Origin: Sphingobacteriales bacterium
GTDB lineage: Bacteria; Bacteroidota; Bacteroidia; Chitinophagales; UBA2359
Assembly (NCBI GenBank): GCA_016718845.1
Contig: JADKCK010000084.1
Span: 1 to 14,386 of the forward strand
Length of the DNA stretch: 14,386 bases
Direction: 5' to 3'
Shown here: positions 1 to 7,979 of the stretch, in pieces
Layout of the letters: each line of letters starts with the position of its first letter
Numbering within the stretch: position 1 is the first letter of the stretch
Program-made: the position numbers and the translations under genes
The notes under the pieces: model-generated
Told to the model about the DNA's origin: nothing
Databases searched by the model: none
Seen by the model: only the letters and a program-made list of their open reading frames with translations

Positions 1-248
1 TGTGTTTTTAGGTTATCAGTACTGCTAACCCAATCTTCGATGTGTTTAAGTACTGTTCCCCAAACCTGTTGCTTAGAAAACAAAAAAGCTAAAGTAGCTC
101 CTAAACCATTGGTTTTGATGAGCATAGGTGCTTTTTTAACCATTTGGGCATACTCTTTTTTGTGTTCAGTGTAGCCTTCGGTTGCTTTTTTAAAAGCAAA
201 AGCAGCACGTCCTTGCTCTAATTTTTGGCGAGTTGTTGGATTAGCCAT
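1..248 (-). CDS. cmr5: Cmr5, type III-B small subunit (partial, runs off left edge)
   Basis: The first 82 residues, in one open frame, begin MANPTTRQKLEQGRAAFAF. They contain the pattern typical of Cmr5: a long N-terminal helix, then APMLIKTNGLGATLAFLFSK and a WG...IEDWV helix. In the family Cmr5 is the all-helical small (Cas11-like) subunit that lines the inner filament of the Cmr effector complex and contacts target RNA; it has no catalytic role. The ATG overlaps the last 8 bases of cmr4 (ATGGCTAA), which suggests translational coupling. An AAGGAG sequence lies just upstream, supporting this start. The C-terminus and presumably cmr6 lie outside the window. I did not find this gene as a listed long frame; I found it by reading the minus strand from position 248. 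Confidence 0.9.
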   Translation of the reverse strand, partial: MANPTTRQKLEQGRAAFAFKKATEGYTEHKKEYAQMVKKAPMLIKTNGLGATLAFLFSKQQVWGTVLKHIEDWVSSTDNLKT

Positions 249-598
249 TGTTATCTCCTTTTTTGAATTTGGTTCGTAAAATACCTTTACCTAATGTAGC
301 ATTGCCGCCCAATTGGAAAAGTTTTAAGCTGGTTATAGTACCCTCAAAAAACTTCATTACGTCTGATGCGTTTTTTTTATCCCTTTCCTTTTTACCTTGT
401 TTTCATCGATTATCTTTTTTTTGCCATATTCGTCTGATGCAAACACCAAAGAATAGAGAACAGAGTTCGGTGGGTAGATATTCTTCGGTAAATAAAGCAC
501 CGTCTTCTACCGTTCCTGTTTCGTTATCTATTTTGGTACGGGTAATTACTTCGGTGCTCATTAGGTAAAGTCGCGGAAGTCGTTGTCACTCAACACAA
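241..598 (-). pseudogene. cmr4: 3' part of cmr4, broken by several frameshifts
   Basis: This continues Cmr4 after the frame is lost at a T6 run (plus strand 604-609). Frame by frame it reads VVLSDNDFRDFT, then MSTEVITRTKIDNETGTVED and GALFTEEYLPTE. Next come SVLYSLVFASDEYGKKK and finally FQLGGNATLGKGILRTKF before a TAA at 243-241. These are conserved Cmr4 C-terminal blocks; the FQxGGNxTxGKG glycine-rich segment is a RAMP signature. I count four breaks in about 360 bp: the T6 run, near 560-566, near 466-469, and a T8 run at 371-378. The preserved motifs between breaks argue for sequence error rather than old decay. The rejoined Cmr4 would be about 335 residues, a normal length. Confidence 0.85.
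255..260 (-). promoter_or_regulatory. Shine-Dalgarno sequence for cmr5
   Basis: The minus strand reads AAGGAG six bases before the cmr5 ATG. Bacteroidota often lack strong Shine-Dalgarno sequences and none of the other genes here has one this clear. It fixes the cmr5 start inside the cmr4 3' end. Confidence 0.55.
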
Positions 599-1249
599 CT
601 AAATTTTTTGCAACAACGATTTCCAATAAGCTAAATCGGTATCTTCAAAAACGTGGTCGGATAGGGCATTTGCAAATGTTGTTACGGCATCGTCTTGTTT
701 TGCGTCAAAAGCATACTCTTCTAATACTACTGCCTTGTTTACGTTTACCAAAGGAGCGTTGGACGATACTAATGCATTTCCATCGGTTACATCAAGTGTT
801 ATTATGGCATCTAAACCCGTAACAGGGGTATTAGCAATGCCCATGTCCGAGGCAAATTTGTTTAACACTTGTTTGCAAGTTAGCCACACAAAAACGCCTT
901 TCATGCTTTTTACCGGAAACAGCAGTAAACGGGCATCGGTAAAGGCAAGGCAGCCCGAATATTGTGTATTATCGCTCCCGACCAAGATTTTAGCAGCAGG
1001 TGCAAATTTAGCTTTTTCGTCATAGCCAAAGGTTCGGTGTATATTAACTTGAAAATCGCTGTCGTTTTCGTTGCCATTACTTGTTTCAAACGCCTTCGCT
1101 AAAGCACCTTTAACGAAGATGCTTCTATTTTGGGAAACTGTGTATGCCTTTCGCTGTATGGGCAGGTCTACAATGCCGAGGTCATCGCCGCTGCCTGCGT
1201 GTAGGGGCGTTTCGCAGAGCATAAAAAGGGTGGATTGTTGTTTGTACAT
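599..1249 (-). CDS. cmr4: Cmr4 (Cas7 family) backbone and target-RNA nuclease subunit, N-terminal part
   Basis: Cmr4 forms the repeated Cas7-type backbone of the type III-B complex and cuts bound target RNA at 6-nt intervals. Residues 14-34 carry the family signature TPLHAGSG...GIVDLPIQR. Asp28 in GIVD aligns with the slicer aspartate D26 of Pyrococcus furiosus Cmr4, so backbone cleavage is probably intact. A VKGAL block (residues 46-50) matches the conserved LKGxLR segment. A 141-bp gap separates the gene from the CARF gene upstream, the largest gap within the operon, and it holds a possible internal promoter. The frame ends early at 599 in an A-run on the minus strand; the rest of the protein continues in other frames down to 241. 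Confidence 0.95.
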   Translation of the reverse strand: MYKQQSTLFMLCETPLHAGSGDDLGIVDLPIQRKAYTVSQNRSIFVKGALAKAFETSNGNENDSDFQVNIHRTFGYDEKAKFAPAAKILVGSDNTQYSGCLAFTDARLLLFPVKSMKGVFVWLTCKQVLNKFASDMGIANTPVTGLDAIITLDVTDGNALVSSNAPLVNVNKAVVLEEYAFDAKQDDAVTTFANALSDHVFEDTDLAYWKSLLQKI

Positions 1250-1367
1250 TATTGATTTACTTGATTTTTTTTAGGAGTGAAAAATGTTTTTGGGATTGTT
1301 GGATGCTTGGTAGCAGGGTTTGGATGTTATATAGTGAGGTTAGTTGTACATACGGTATAGGTAGCAG

Positions 1368-1375
1368 CAAAGATA
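1368..1375 (-). promoter_or_regulatory. Possible internal promoter (-7 box TATCTTTG) before cmr4
   Basis: The minus strand in the 1250-1390 gap contains TATCTTTG, a match to the Bacteroidota -7 consensus TAnnTTTG. The -33 side is weak: TTCG about 23 bases upstream instead of TTTG. If real, it gives cmr4-cmr5-(cmr6) a separate transcript with a leader of roughly 110 bases. Nothing else recognisable lies in the gap, and I see no small ORF in it. Confidence 0.35.
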
Positions 1376-1390
1376 AAAGTTGGAGGTGGA

Positions 1391-2815
1391 CTATATTTCG
1401 AAGTTAACCCATTGACAGGTTTCGAAATTAAATTCTTTAAGGTTATTTAAACCAACCGACCAATTAACATTACCTTTGTAATTTGAAGATGGTTTAAGCC
1501 AAAGCCACTTAATATAGTCGTACTTTTTTTTGAGGGATTTAAAGTTATCTACTTGGGTTTTATGGGGCTCTTTGTGATGATACATAATTATAAGCAAGTG
1601 AAGTGTTTTTTCTTTAAAGTGTGCTTTCGCGCTATGAAATGCACCTACTTCGCATTTATATTCTAGTGTCTTTTTTTTCTTTTTTTCGGACATTTTATCA
1701 CTAGTCAAGACATCTACATTTTGAGGTTTTACTTCTATTCCCCAAATTTCATCAGATGTTTCTACAAAAACATCTAAATCGTAGGCATCTCCTTTAACAG
1801 ACTCTCCAATTGGTTGTCCTAATACAATTGTTGCGTTATTAAATTGCGTCTTAAAAAACTCGTAAACTTTTACCTCCATAATTTTACCGAGCAGATTAGA
1901 AGAATTAAAATCATTTTCTTTTTCGCTTTCTTCATACTTATTATAAAGCATCGTTCCTAATAAAGATAGATCAACTTTGCCTGCTTCTTCAATAATCATA
2001 AAAGCATCTTTAAGATTTTTAAACTCATCTACTGAACTTAAATTTTCTATAAAATCAGATATGAAGGGCAGGTTATGTTTTTCCTTTTTGGGGTTTATCA
2101 TTTCAAAAGCCAGATATTCATCAGTAAGGAACGAAAAATCAAAACTAAAAGGTAGATTGCCTACCGTGATAAGTTGGTCGCTATCCTCATACATGTATTT
2201 TAGGGGTATTTTCTCTAACTGTGCTAAAAGAGTTAGAAATGGAATAAGCGCCTTATATCCACCCGAAATATTGAGAAAAACGTTATTCTCTTCCGAATTT
2301 TTATCTTTGACGGCATGTTTTTTAATGATAGCCAATAAGTTTTGAAAACCTTCATTTGTAAACTTATCGGCATCTTTTATTTGCAAATCTTTTACTATTG
2401 TTGTATCGGGGGCACTCAAGTTATCATTAAAGGTGCATTTAGTGGATATTTCAGCATTTGTATCTAACCACTCCTTAATCAACTCGCAAGCTACCACCGA
2501 CAATAGGGTATCGGTAGCCAAAAGAATTACTTCTATCTTGGTTTTCGCATCTTTGGCAATGGCTGCTAAGGTTTGAATTTCGGCGCACGAATTTAATTTG
2601 GCTTCGGGGAGCCATATTAATTTAATTCGCTCTTTAAGGTTGCGAATAGTGCTTTTATATTGGCTCTTTTGAACATCAATAGCACCACTTTTTTCTAATT
2701 TGTCGAGTAAATCGCCAATAGACTGAAATTGATTGCCTAATTTTTTGCTATTTTCAGGCTTTTGGTAGTTTGTAAATAGCGATGTACCTACTGTGGTAAT
2801 TACTTTTAGTGACAT
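1391..2815 (-). CDS. CARF-domain PD-(D/E)XK nuclease, cyclic-oligoadenylate effector (Can2/Card1-like)
   Basis: 474 residues in one intact frame. The N-terminus ITTVGTSLFTN (residues 6-16) and NISGGYKALIP (182-192) are the two ligand-site loops of the CARF fold in the APE2256/Csm6-like group, followed by KYMYE and LPFSF. Residues 255-305 are a helical linker, possibly a winged helix. The C-terminal part has Glu314, YDLDVFV (Asp348) and GIEVK (Glu361, Lys363), the E...D...ExK site of a PD-(D/E)XK nuclease. I find no HEPN RxxxxH motif, so this is not an ordinary Csm6/Csx1 RNase. By analogy with Can2/Card1, cyclic oligoadenylate from Cas10 would activate cutting of DNA and/or RNA. The gene starts 6 bp after cmr3, so it is inside the operon. 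The ligand (cA4 or cA6) cannot be told from sequence. Confidence 0.88.
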   Translation of the reverse strand: MSLKVITTVGTSLFTNYQKPENSKKLGNQFQSIGDLLDKLEKSGAIDVQKSQYKSTIRNLKERIKLIWLPEAKLNSCAEIQTLAAIAKDAKTKIEVILLATDTLLSVVACELIKEWLDTNAEISTKCTFNDNLSAPDTTIVKDLQIKDADKFTNEGFQNLLAIIKKHAVKDKNSEENNVFLNISGGYKALIPFLTLLAQLEKIPLKYMYEDSDQLITVGNLPFSFDFSFLTDEYLAFEMINPKKEKHNLPFISDFIENLSSVDEFKNLKDAFMIIEEAGKVDLSLLGTMLYNKYEESEKENDFNSSNLLGKIMEVKVYEFFKTQFNNATIVLGQPIGESVKGDAYDLDVFVETSDEIWGIEVKPQNVDVLTSDKMSEKKKKKTLEYKCEVGAFHSAKAHFKEKTLHLLIIMYHHKEPHKTQVDNFKSLKKKYDYIKWLWLKPSSNYKGNVNWSVGLNNLKEFNFETCQWVNFEI

Positions 2816-2821
2816 TTATGG

Positions 2822-3925
2822 TTATTGTTCGTTTTGATAAGTTCCAAAATAAGCGATGCCAAAACCTTGCTCGGGATAAATATCGGATAAGGCAATGCCT
2901 TGTTTTTGATGAAGTAAAGATAAGTCATCTTGACTTTGATAGTAGTAAACACTGCCTGCTACTACTGTTTTGTACATTGGTTTTGCTTGATTAGTAGCCA
3001 TATCAAACCCGCCAATGGCAAAAGGTTTTCCGACACAAGCTGCAATTAGTGTCGCATTTATGCCCAATTTGCCTGCAATATCGGGCAGTCCATTGGTGAA
3101 AATAGCCGGTGTAGAAAGGTAAATTTTAAATCTACCTCCTTCAAACTCAACATCTTGGGTATCGACTTTAAAGGGTGTGTTTTGCGGATTGACCTTCAAA
3201 TTAACCATTTTCACTTCACCACCCAAACGAACAAGCGGGCTAAAAGGCAAAGTTGTTGCCAAACAAACGCCAATTTGCAAGGATTTTATTTCCGTTTGGG
3301 TTTCTGTTCTTTTGAGCAGATAATGGTAACGTTTCATGTCGGTTCTAAACAAATGCCCTTCATCGGCAGTTTTAGTGCTATCTTGTCGTGCAATGCCTAT
3401 TTTTGCTTCCGATTTTATGTATCTTGAAGTTCTTAACACCTGAGTTTCATCTAAATAACCACACAAATACTCTTCTAGGTTGGCAGTTGAAATAAGTGCA
3501 TCATCAAAACTATTAGCTTGTTCATCGGGTTGCAAAAAATGTGTGATGTAGGGTGCTTTCGCTTTAGAAATGATAGCTGTGCAGGGTACTAATTTTAAGG
3601 CATTTACCTTACATTTCATTGCTTTGTCATTATCCTCTTTATCCGAATTAAACTCTACCAAATCTAAGGGCATTGGTAGCATATTTTCTTCGGTATAGTA
3701 GTAGATATTGTTAACCCGAAATGTTTCTACACCTAGCTGTTTATGTTGATTATTGATAGTTTCAAACCCAATCCCGTTTTGCGTAGCAATAGCTGTGCGC
3801 AGCATACCATAAATTACCGAAGGACTGGGCAATAAATGGCTATCTGCCCAAGTTTCTTCGCCCATCGAAAAGGGTTTGCCATCGCGGAAAAACAGCGTAT
3901 CGAGTGGCTCAATTCGTAGTTCCAT
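2822..3925 (-). CDS. cmr3: Cmr3 (Cas5-group) subunit of the type III-B complex
   Basis: 367 residues, uninterrupted. The N-terminus carries the family block DTLFFRDGKPFSMGE, followed by PSPSVIYGMLRTAI. The C-terminal third has KPFAIGGFD, KTVVAGSVYYY and GFGIAYFGTY, which fit the second RAMP half of Cmr3. Cmr3 pairs with Cmr2/Cas10 at the foot of the complex and holds the 5' handle of the crRNA; it is not catalytic. The ATG lies 2 bp after the cas10 stop and the gene ends 6 bp before the CARF gene, so all three are surely one transcript. Length is normal for the family. Confidence 0.94.
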   Translation of the reverse strand: MELRIEPLDTLFFRDGKPFSMGEETWADSHLLPSPSVIYGMLRTAIATQNGIGFETINNQHKQLGVETFRVNNIYYYTEENMLPMPLDLVEFNSDKEDNDKAMKCKVNALKLVPCTAIISKAKAPYITHFLQPDEQANSFDDALISTANLEEYLCGYLDETQVLRTSRYIKSEAKIGIARQDSTKTADEGHLFRTDMKRYHYLLKRTETQTEIKSLQIGVCLATTLPFSPLVRLGGEVKMVNLKVNPQNTPFKVDTQDVEFEGGRFKIYLSTPAIFTNGLPDIAGKLGINATLIAACVGKPFAIGGFDMATNQAKPMYKTVVAGSVYYYQSQDDLSLLHQKQGIALSDIYPEQGFGIAYFGTYQNEQ

Positions 3926-3927
3926 TT

Positions 3928-4523
3928 TTATTGTTTTTTGGTTTTACGTTTAAGAAATAAGGCAATTTTGGTGGCTTCGGTTCCGTTTTTTACTGCCACA
4001 TTGGTATGTGTTTTTTGCTCTTTGGTAGTAAAAAAAGTCCAAACGGTATCTCGTAATTGGGTAGCTTTACCTTTTTTGCCTTCTTGTAGCGATTTGTTGG
4101 CTAATCGCAAAAGTTCGGTTTCTAGCATGAAAAATGTTTGGTCGGGTTCTTTTTTTTCTTTATCCTTCACAACCTCTTCTTTATTGACTACATTACCTTC
4201 CCCATTTTGCAGCAAATACAGTTCGCGGTCTAAGTTGCGCACAAAGGTTTCGGAGCAGTCGTTTTCAAAGTAGTTTATCAGTTTTTCTAAGGCGTTCCAT
4301 GTTGGCAAGCATTTATCTGGGTCATCTAAATCCAAATCCCAATTAAAATAGGCTTGGTGGTTTTCGCCCGAATGTTTGAGGGCGGCAATAGCAAAGGCGT
4401 TGCGGTTGCCGCCTTCTTTTCTTTTTGCCAGTTTTTCCATATTGCGGGCAGTTTGTAACACAATGCTCAAAGGGGTTTTGTAGTGTACTACAACAATGCC
4501 CATCGAAAAGGTGAAATCTTTCT
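3928..4523 (-). CDS. cmr2: Cas10/Cmr2, C-terminal part (after frameshift)
   Basis: This is the rest of Cas10. Adding one A to the A7 run at 4534-4540 makes the frame read on as KKYPLEKDFTFSMGIVVVHY. That is the strand after the GGDD hairpin, and it is followed by YKTPLSIVLQTARNMEKLAK. These match the conserved block after GGDD in Cmr2 (S-G-I-V-x-x-H-Y-K-x-P-L then A-K). The open frame from Met at 4503 is 191 residues and ends KRKTKKQ. The C-terminal helical region includes a lysine/glutamate-rich stretch and ELLRLANKSLQEGKKGKATQ, consistent with the D4 domain. On its own this fragment would be non-functional; joined to the upstream part, Cas10 is about 622 residues. Confidence 0.92.
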
Positions 4524-5795
4524 CTAAAGGGTATTTTTTTGCAGTTCTTGATTAACTTGTTCTTCAAACTTAATGCGCAAAGTTTTTACTACCTCAAACA
4601 AATGATGCAGATTGACAAAACCCAAAAAATCATCGCCGCCTGCGTAGATAACATCAACCTGTTTTTTGTCTAAATTGTTGTAAATCCATTGGCTGAACTT
4701 CATTAACAAACTTGACAATTCTCCTTGAAATTCGGCTAAATCAGTGGTTTTATCTTTCAAATACTCACCGCTTAACAATGCTCCCATTTTATCGCCGTCA
4801 AAGGCAATAAGGGCGTAATGATTTTGGGTTAAATGTGGTTTTAGTTTTTGTTGAACTTGTTTGGCTATGCTTAGTTGTGTTGCATTCGGAATGTTTTTGG
4901 GCGTTAGATTTTCTTCAAACAATAACTGTTCGTCAAAGTTGGTACGTGGAGTTCCTGTAATGGTTATGCTTCGAAAATGTCTTTGTAATCTTATGCAAGC
5001 CTGTGCATAATTGTTGCTAAATAAATCTTTGTAACAGTCTAGTAGTTCTTTTAGTTCTTTTAGTTCTTTATTTTCAGCACTTAATTTCTTTAATTGTTGC
5101 GACAAAGCAACGGCGGCTGTCGATGGAAACTCTTTGCTCCAAGCTCTTTTTATCAAACTTACGGCACTTAATCCTTCATTATCATTGAGCCAAACTTTTG
5201 TTGTAAGAGGGTCTATTTCTATAGCTTGGTTGCGCAGTTGTCTATTGGTACTTCCTTGTGCGCAAAACAGAGCATTTCTTTCTCCGTCAAGGCTACATTT
5301 ACGTCCTTGTTCAGGATTATGGTTGTTGATTAAGCGCAAGTTTTTTAGCGAAGCCATATACGGTTCTATTTGCTCATAGGCAGCTTTGTAGCTTGTCTCG
5401 ATGGGCAAAAATAGCCAATTAATGTCTAAATGTGCCTCAATTTGTTCCCAAAAACTTTGTGGGGCGGTTAAATCTACTTTGTTTAAAGCATTATTGGCAA
5501 AACCATTGAAGGTTTCGATTACTTTGTCTTCAATGCTTTGTCCTTTGGTTTGTAGTTCTTGGTTGGTAAAATTGCCTTCGAGAGTGCCTATAAAGCGGTT
5601 AGGAAATGAGTTACCTTCGTGTATTTTTTGAGGAAATACCAATTCAAGCCCTTTTGTTTGGGCTTCTTGGGCTGCGGCTTTTGTTAGCTCGGATAATATA
5701 AGGCTACCTGCATACAAATCTTGTGTTTTGCGGGCTTGCGCAATAAAAGATTGTACGGGAGATATGGTGAAAAGGAAGAGGTGATGTTGGGGCAT
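4524..5795 (-). CDS. cmr2: Cas10/Cmr2, HD-less cyclic-oligoadenylate synthase, N-terminal and palm part
   Basis: The large subunit of the Cmr complex. It opens directly with LFLFTISPVQSFIAQARKTQ (residues 6-25) and DLYAGS, the block that normally follows the HD domain. The HD nuclease is therefore absent by design rather than by truncation, as in many bacterial Cmr2 proteins. DGDKMG (333-338) and the palm motif YAGGDD (384-389) are intact, so synthesis of cyclic oligoadenylate from ATP is predicted, while the single-stranded DNase activity is not. Zn-binding cysteines of the middle domain are not obvious, though CSLDGERNALFCAQG (167-181) may contribute. The frame is lost 30 residues after GGDD. 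The start lies 12 bp after the HNH gene, which places the Septu-like pair in the same transcript. Confidence 0.95.
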   Translation of the reverse strand: MPQHHLFLFTISPVQSFIAQARKTQDLYAGSLILSELTKAAAQEAQTKGLELVFPQKIHEGNSFPNRFIGTLEGNFTNQELQTKGQSIEDKVIETFNGFANNALNKVDLTAPQSFWEQIEAHLDINWLFLPIETSYKAAYEQIEPYMASLKNLRLINNHNPEQGRKCSLDGERNALFCAQGSTNRQLRNQAIEIDPLTTKVWLNDNEGLSAVSLIKRAWSKEFPSTAAVALSQQLKKLSAENKELKELKELLDCYKDLFSNNYAQACIRLQRHFRSITITGTPRTNFDEQLLFEENLTPKNIPNATQLSIAKQVQQKLKPHLTQNHYALIAFDGDKMGALLSGEYLKDKTTDLAEFQGELSSLLMKFSQWIYNNLDKKQVDVIYAGGDDFLGFVNLHHLFEVVKTLRIKFEEQVNQELQKNTL

Positions 5796-5807
5796 TTTTT
5801 AGTTATT

Positions 5808-6511
5808 TTAGGACAACAAAAAAGCGAAATTTTCTTTCAGTGTTGAAAAATATTGCGATAGTTCTTCTTGCGTTTCGTCAAAAATTTCCTGCAAATAAAC
5901 TGTCAATTCTTGAGGGTCTAAGGGGAGTATTTTTTGCAACTCATTAATGGCATTTATCCGCCTTATGTTTAACTTATCCGAGTCGAGTGCTAAGCGTTTA
6001 ATCGTATAGTCGACTTGCATTTTTCAATTGCAGTGCAATTGTTATTAGCAGAAATGTAGCCCGATACGTAAGAAATTAAATGGCTTATATCATTTTGCGG
6101 GTTAAGCAGCAAAGTATAGTCAACGGAAATATTTTGGTGATAAGCCTTGCCTTTCCTGTGACCACACGAAATGTTTTCTTGGCGGTATATTCTCTCTGCT
6201 GGGGTTTCATCTTTTTTGTCAGTCGGATCTTTATCGCCTTCGCAAGAAGCTATTAAATTTTGGGCATAGTCGAGCGAGTGTATACCATGAATAGTATAAT
6301 CATCTTGCTCGTAAAAATGCTCGATATGGCAATCTTTGCTGATTTGGCGTTCGCAATAACAGCAAAGGTATTTTTGGCTTTCGAGCAGTTTCCGCCGTAT
6401 TGATTTACATTGCTTCGTGGTCAGGTCGATGTATGCCTTACCCGTCGATATTTTTGCATCAATTTGTCTTTGTGTGGGCAAAGGCAGGGGTAGTTTGTTT
6501 ATTTTCCTCAT
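5808..6511 (-). CDS. HNH endonuclease of the PtuB/TIGR02646 type (Septu-like), one frameshift
   Basis: About 234 residues after joining frames. YLCCYCERQISKDCHIEHF (residues 48-66) gives CxxC and HIEH, then NLIASC (85-90) and CGHRKGKA (116-123). This is the layout of HNH proteins of the TIGR02646 family that accompany AAA ATPases in Septu (PtuB) and in some retrons. The frame is lost at a T5 run (plus strand 6020-6024): ...NNNCTAIEK then continues as MQVDYTIKRLALDSDKLNIR to the stop at 5808. Its ATG overlaps the stop of the ATPase gene (ATGA at 6511-6508), and cas10 begins 12 bp downstream. Predicted role: DNA nuclease controlled by the ATPase partner, as in Septu. I see no reverse transcriptase or ncRNA, so this is not a retron. 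Confidence 0.87.
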
Positions 6512-7255
6512 TTCCCGATGGATTTTAAGCGTTTTAGGGCAAAGTTAAGGCGCATAGCTTCGCCGCTAATAGGGTCAATATTAGTATCTATCCATTCTTT
6601 TAGTTGTAAGCCTTCTGGTGTTTCGTGTTGGTTTTCGCAATAGTTTTACGTACTTTTCAACTTCTGGGCTTGTCGTATCAACATCCATTAGTTCCGATAA
6701 TACATAGTCTGCGCTTTGTCCTTTCCCAAAACGCTCTACCTTGGGTACAAAATCGGTTAACCGGTAAGTCAGGCATGTCGGGTTATTTTCTACAAATGAA
6801 CTTACTACAAATGGGCTATGTGTAGTAACAACAAACTGCACTTCAGGGAAAATTGTCATCAACTTGCCAATAATTTTTTGTTGCCATTTGGGGTGCAAAT
6901 GCAAATCCACTTCATCTATCAATACAATGCCTTTGCCCAAAATGCGGTAGGCATTATCGGCATCTATATTGGTGGCTAAGGGGGTAGCATAAAGTAAGCG
7001 CAAGCCCAAATCTGCTACAAAAGCAAACAAGGCTTTTTCGCCCGATGAAAATTGGTTAATTTCGACAAATTGTGTACCACCATCGTGTGTTTTTTTATCC
7101 ATGCCCATTTTTAACTCCTCATTGATACACAAGTCGGTATAAGTTGGGTCGGTGGGGTTATCGTTTAAGATAAACTCAATGGCTCTTTTTAATTTGGTAA
7201 ATTGGTCATTTAGTGTGATAAATTCAGGCGATGTTATGTCTCTTAATCTTAACAT
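6508..7255 (-). CDS. AAA ATPase of the PtuA type (Septu-like), C-terminal part
   Basis: The second half of an OLD/SMC-like ABC ATPase. It contains QFSSGEKALFAFVADL (ABC signature region), KGIVLIDEVDLHLHPKWQ (Walker B plus D-loop) and VVTTHSPFVVSS (H-loop). There is no TOPRIM domain after this, which distinguishes PtuA-like proteins from OLD nucleases. The open frame ends at 6581 after a break near 6635-6640. In the adjoining frame the true end reads ENQHETPEGLQLKEWID and then GEAMRLNFALKRLKSIGK, stopping at TGA 6510-6508, which overlaps the HNH start. The conserved end and tight coupling to the HNH gene make the pair assignment firm. Confidence 0.87.
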
Positions 7256-7965
7256 GTCGTATTCCTTTTCTTTCCACCAATTTAAAAGGTAGTAAAGTGA
7301 AAACGTGAACTGCTTAGTGCATCTTTAACATTGTCCTTACCTTGTCCAAATTTGTTTTTTCCTTGTCGTTGTAATCAACCTTGGAACGCTATTGCCACCA
7401 TAATATACTAAAACAGGAAAATCGATTTTTGTGTAGTTTTTATATGGTTGCGCTTGTTGGTAAAAATGGCAGTAGCTTCGTCCACTTGTTCATTTTTTAT
7501 CCGAACATAACTCCTCCACATTGTTACTACATGTATTGTTTGTTTCTCGCATGAGTTTCTTTTACTTTCTCCTTTTTACTTGTTTTCACTATTTTGCTGT
7601 TGTTCGTCTTCTTTTGCATTTTGCTGTTGTTCAACTATCTCAATTATTTCGCTAACATAGTCTATATCAACTAATAGGCTACAATTGGCGTATGTTTATT
7701 CACATCGTAGATCTTTGTTTGGGACAAGGTTTGTTTTGGAGCCGTTTACTTAATAAATGGCTAAATAATTTCCTTCAAGCATTCCGGCTATGGCATCTAG
7801 TACAGTTGTTTTACCACCACCGTTTTCGGCAATGAAAACCGTTAGGCGGCTGTCAAAATTAATTTCTAAATCGCCAAAGCACCTAAAACTTTTTAAGTTA
7901 AGGCGTTCTAAGCTAATAGAATAAGCTAGTTCATCGCTACTAAAATAAGTTAAATCGTTGGTCAT
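7256..7965 (-). pseudogene. AAA ATPase of the PtuA type, N-terminal part with broken middle
   Basis: The intact start (7965-7750) reads LNLKSFRCFGDLEINF and then FIAENGGGKTTVLDAIAGML, a Walker A motif with the usual first Gly replaced by Ala. After a stop at 7750 the coding sequence goes on in shifting frames: KIYDVNKHTP, then CSLLVDIDYVSEIIEIVEQQ, a glutamine/glutamate-rich coil, then NYTKIDFPVLVYYGGNSVPR. The last block is the conserved YYGxNR segment of this ATPase group. Then comes LLNWWKEKEYDMLRLRDI, which leads into the C-terminal part. At least four indels are needed. The gene starts 14 bp after the cmr1 stop. Joined, the ATPase would be about 485 residues. Confidence 0.82.
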
Positions 7966-7979
7966 TGTTGATTAGTTGT

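Noticed and set aside
1977..2345. 122-codon plus-strand open frame opposite the CARF gene
   Set aside because: It has no recognisable motif and lies wholly antisense to a clearly assigned intact gene.
1391..2815. Csm6/Csx1-type HEPN ribonuclease
   Set aside because: The CARF half fits, but no RxxxxH motif is present in the C-terminal half, where an E...D...ExK nuclease site is seen instead.
4343..4567. 74-codon minus-strand frame, cysteine- and arginine-rich
   Set aside because: It overlaps the conserved Cas10 block in another frame; the Cas10 reading explains the sequence.
5808..7965. Retron (PtuA/PtuB pair with reverse transcriptase)
   Set aside because: No reverse transcriptase motif (such as YxDD in an RT context) or space for one or for an ncRNA was found between or beside the two genes.
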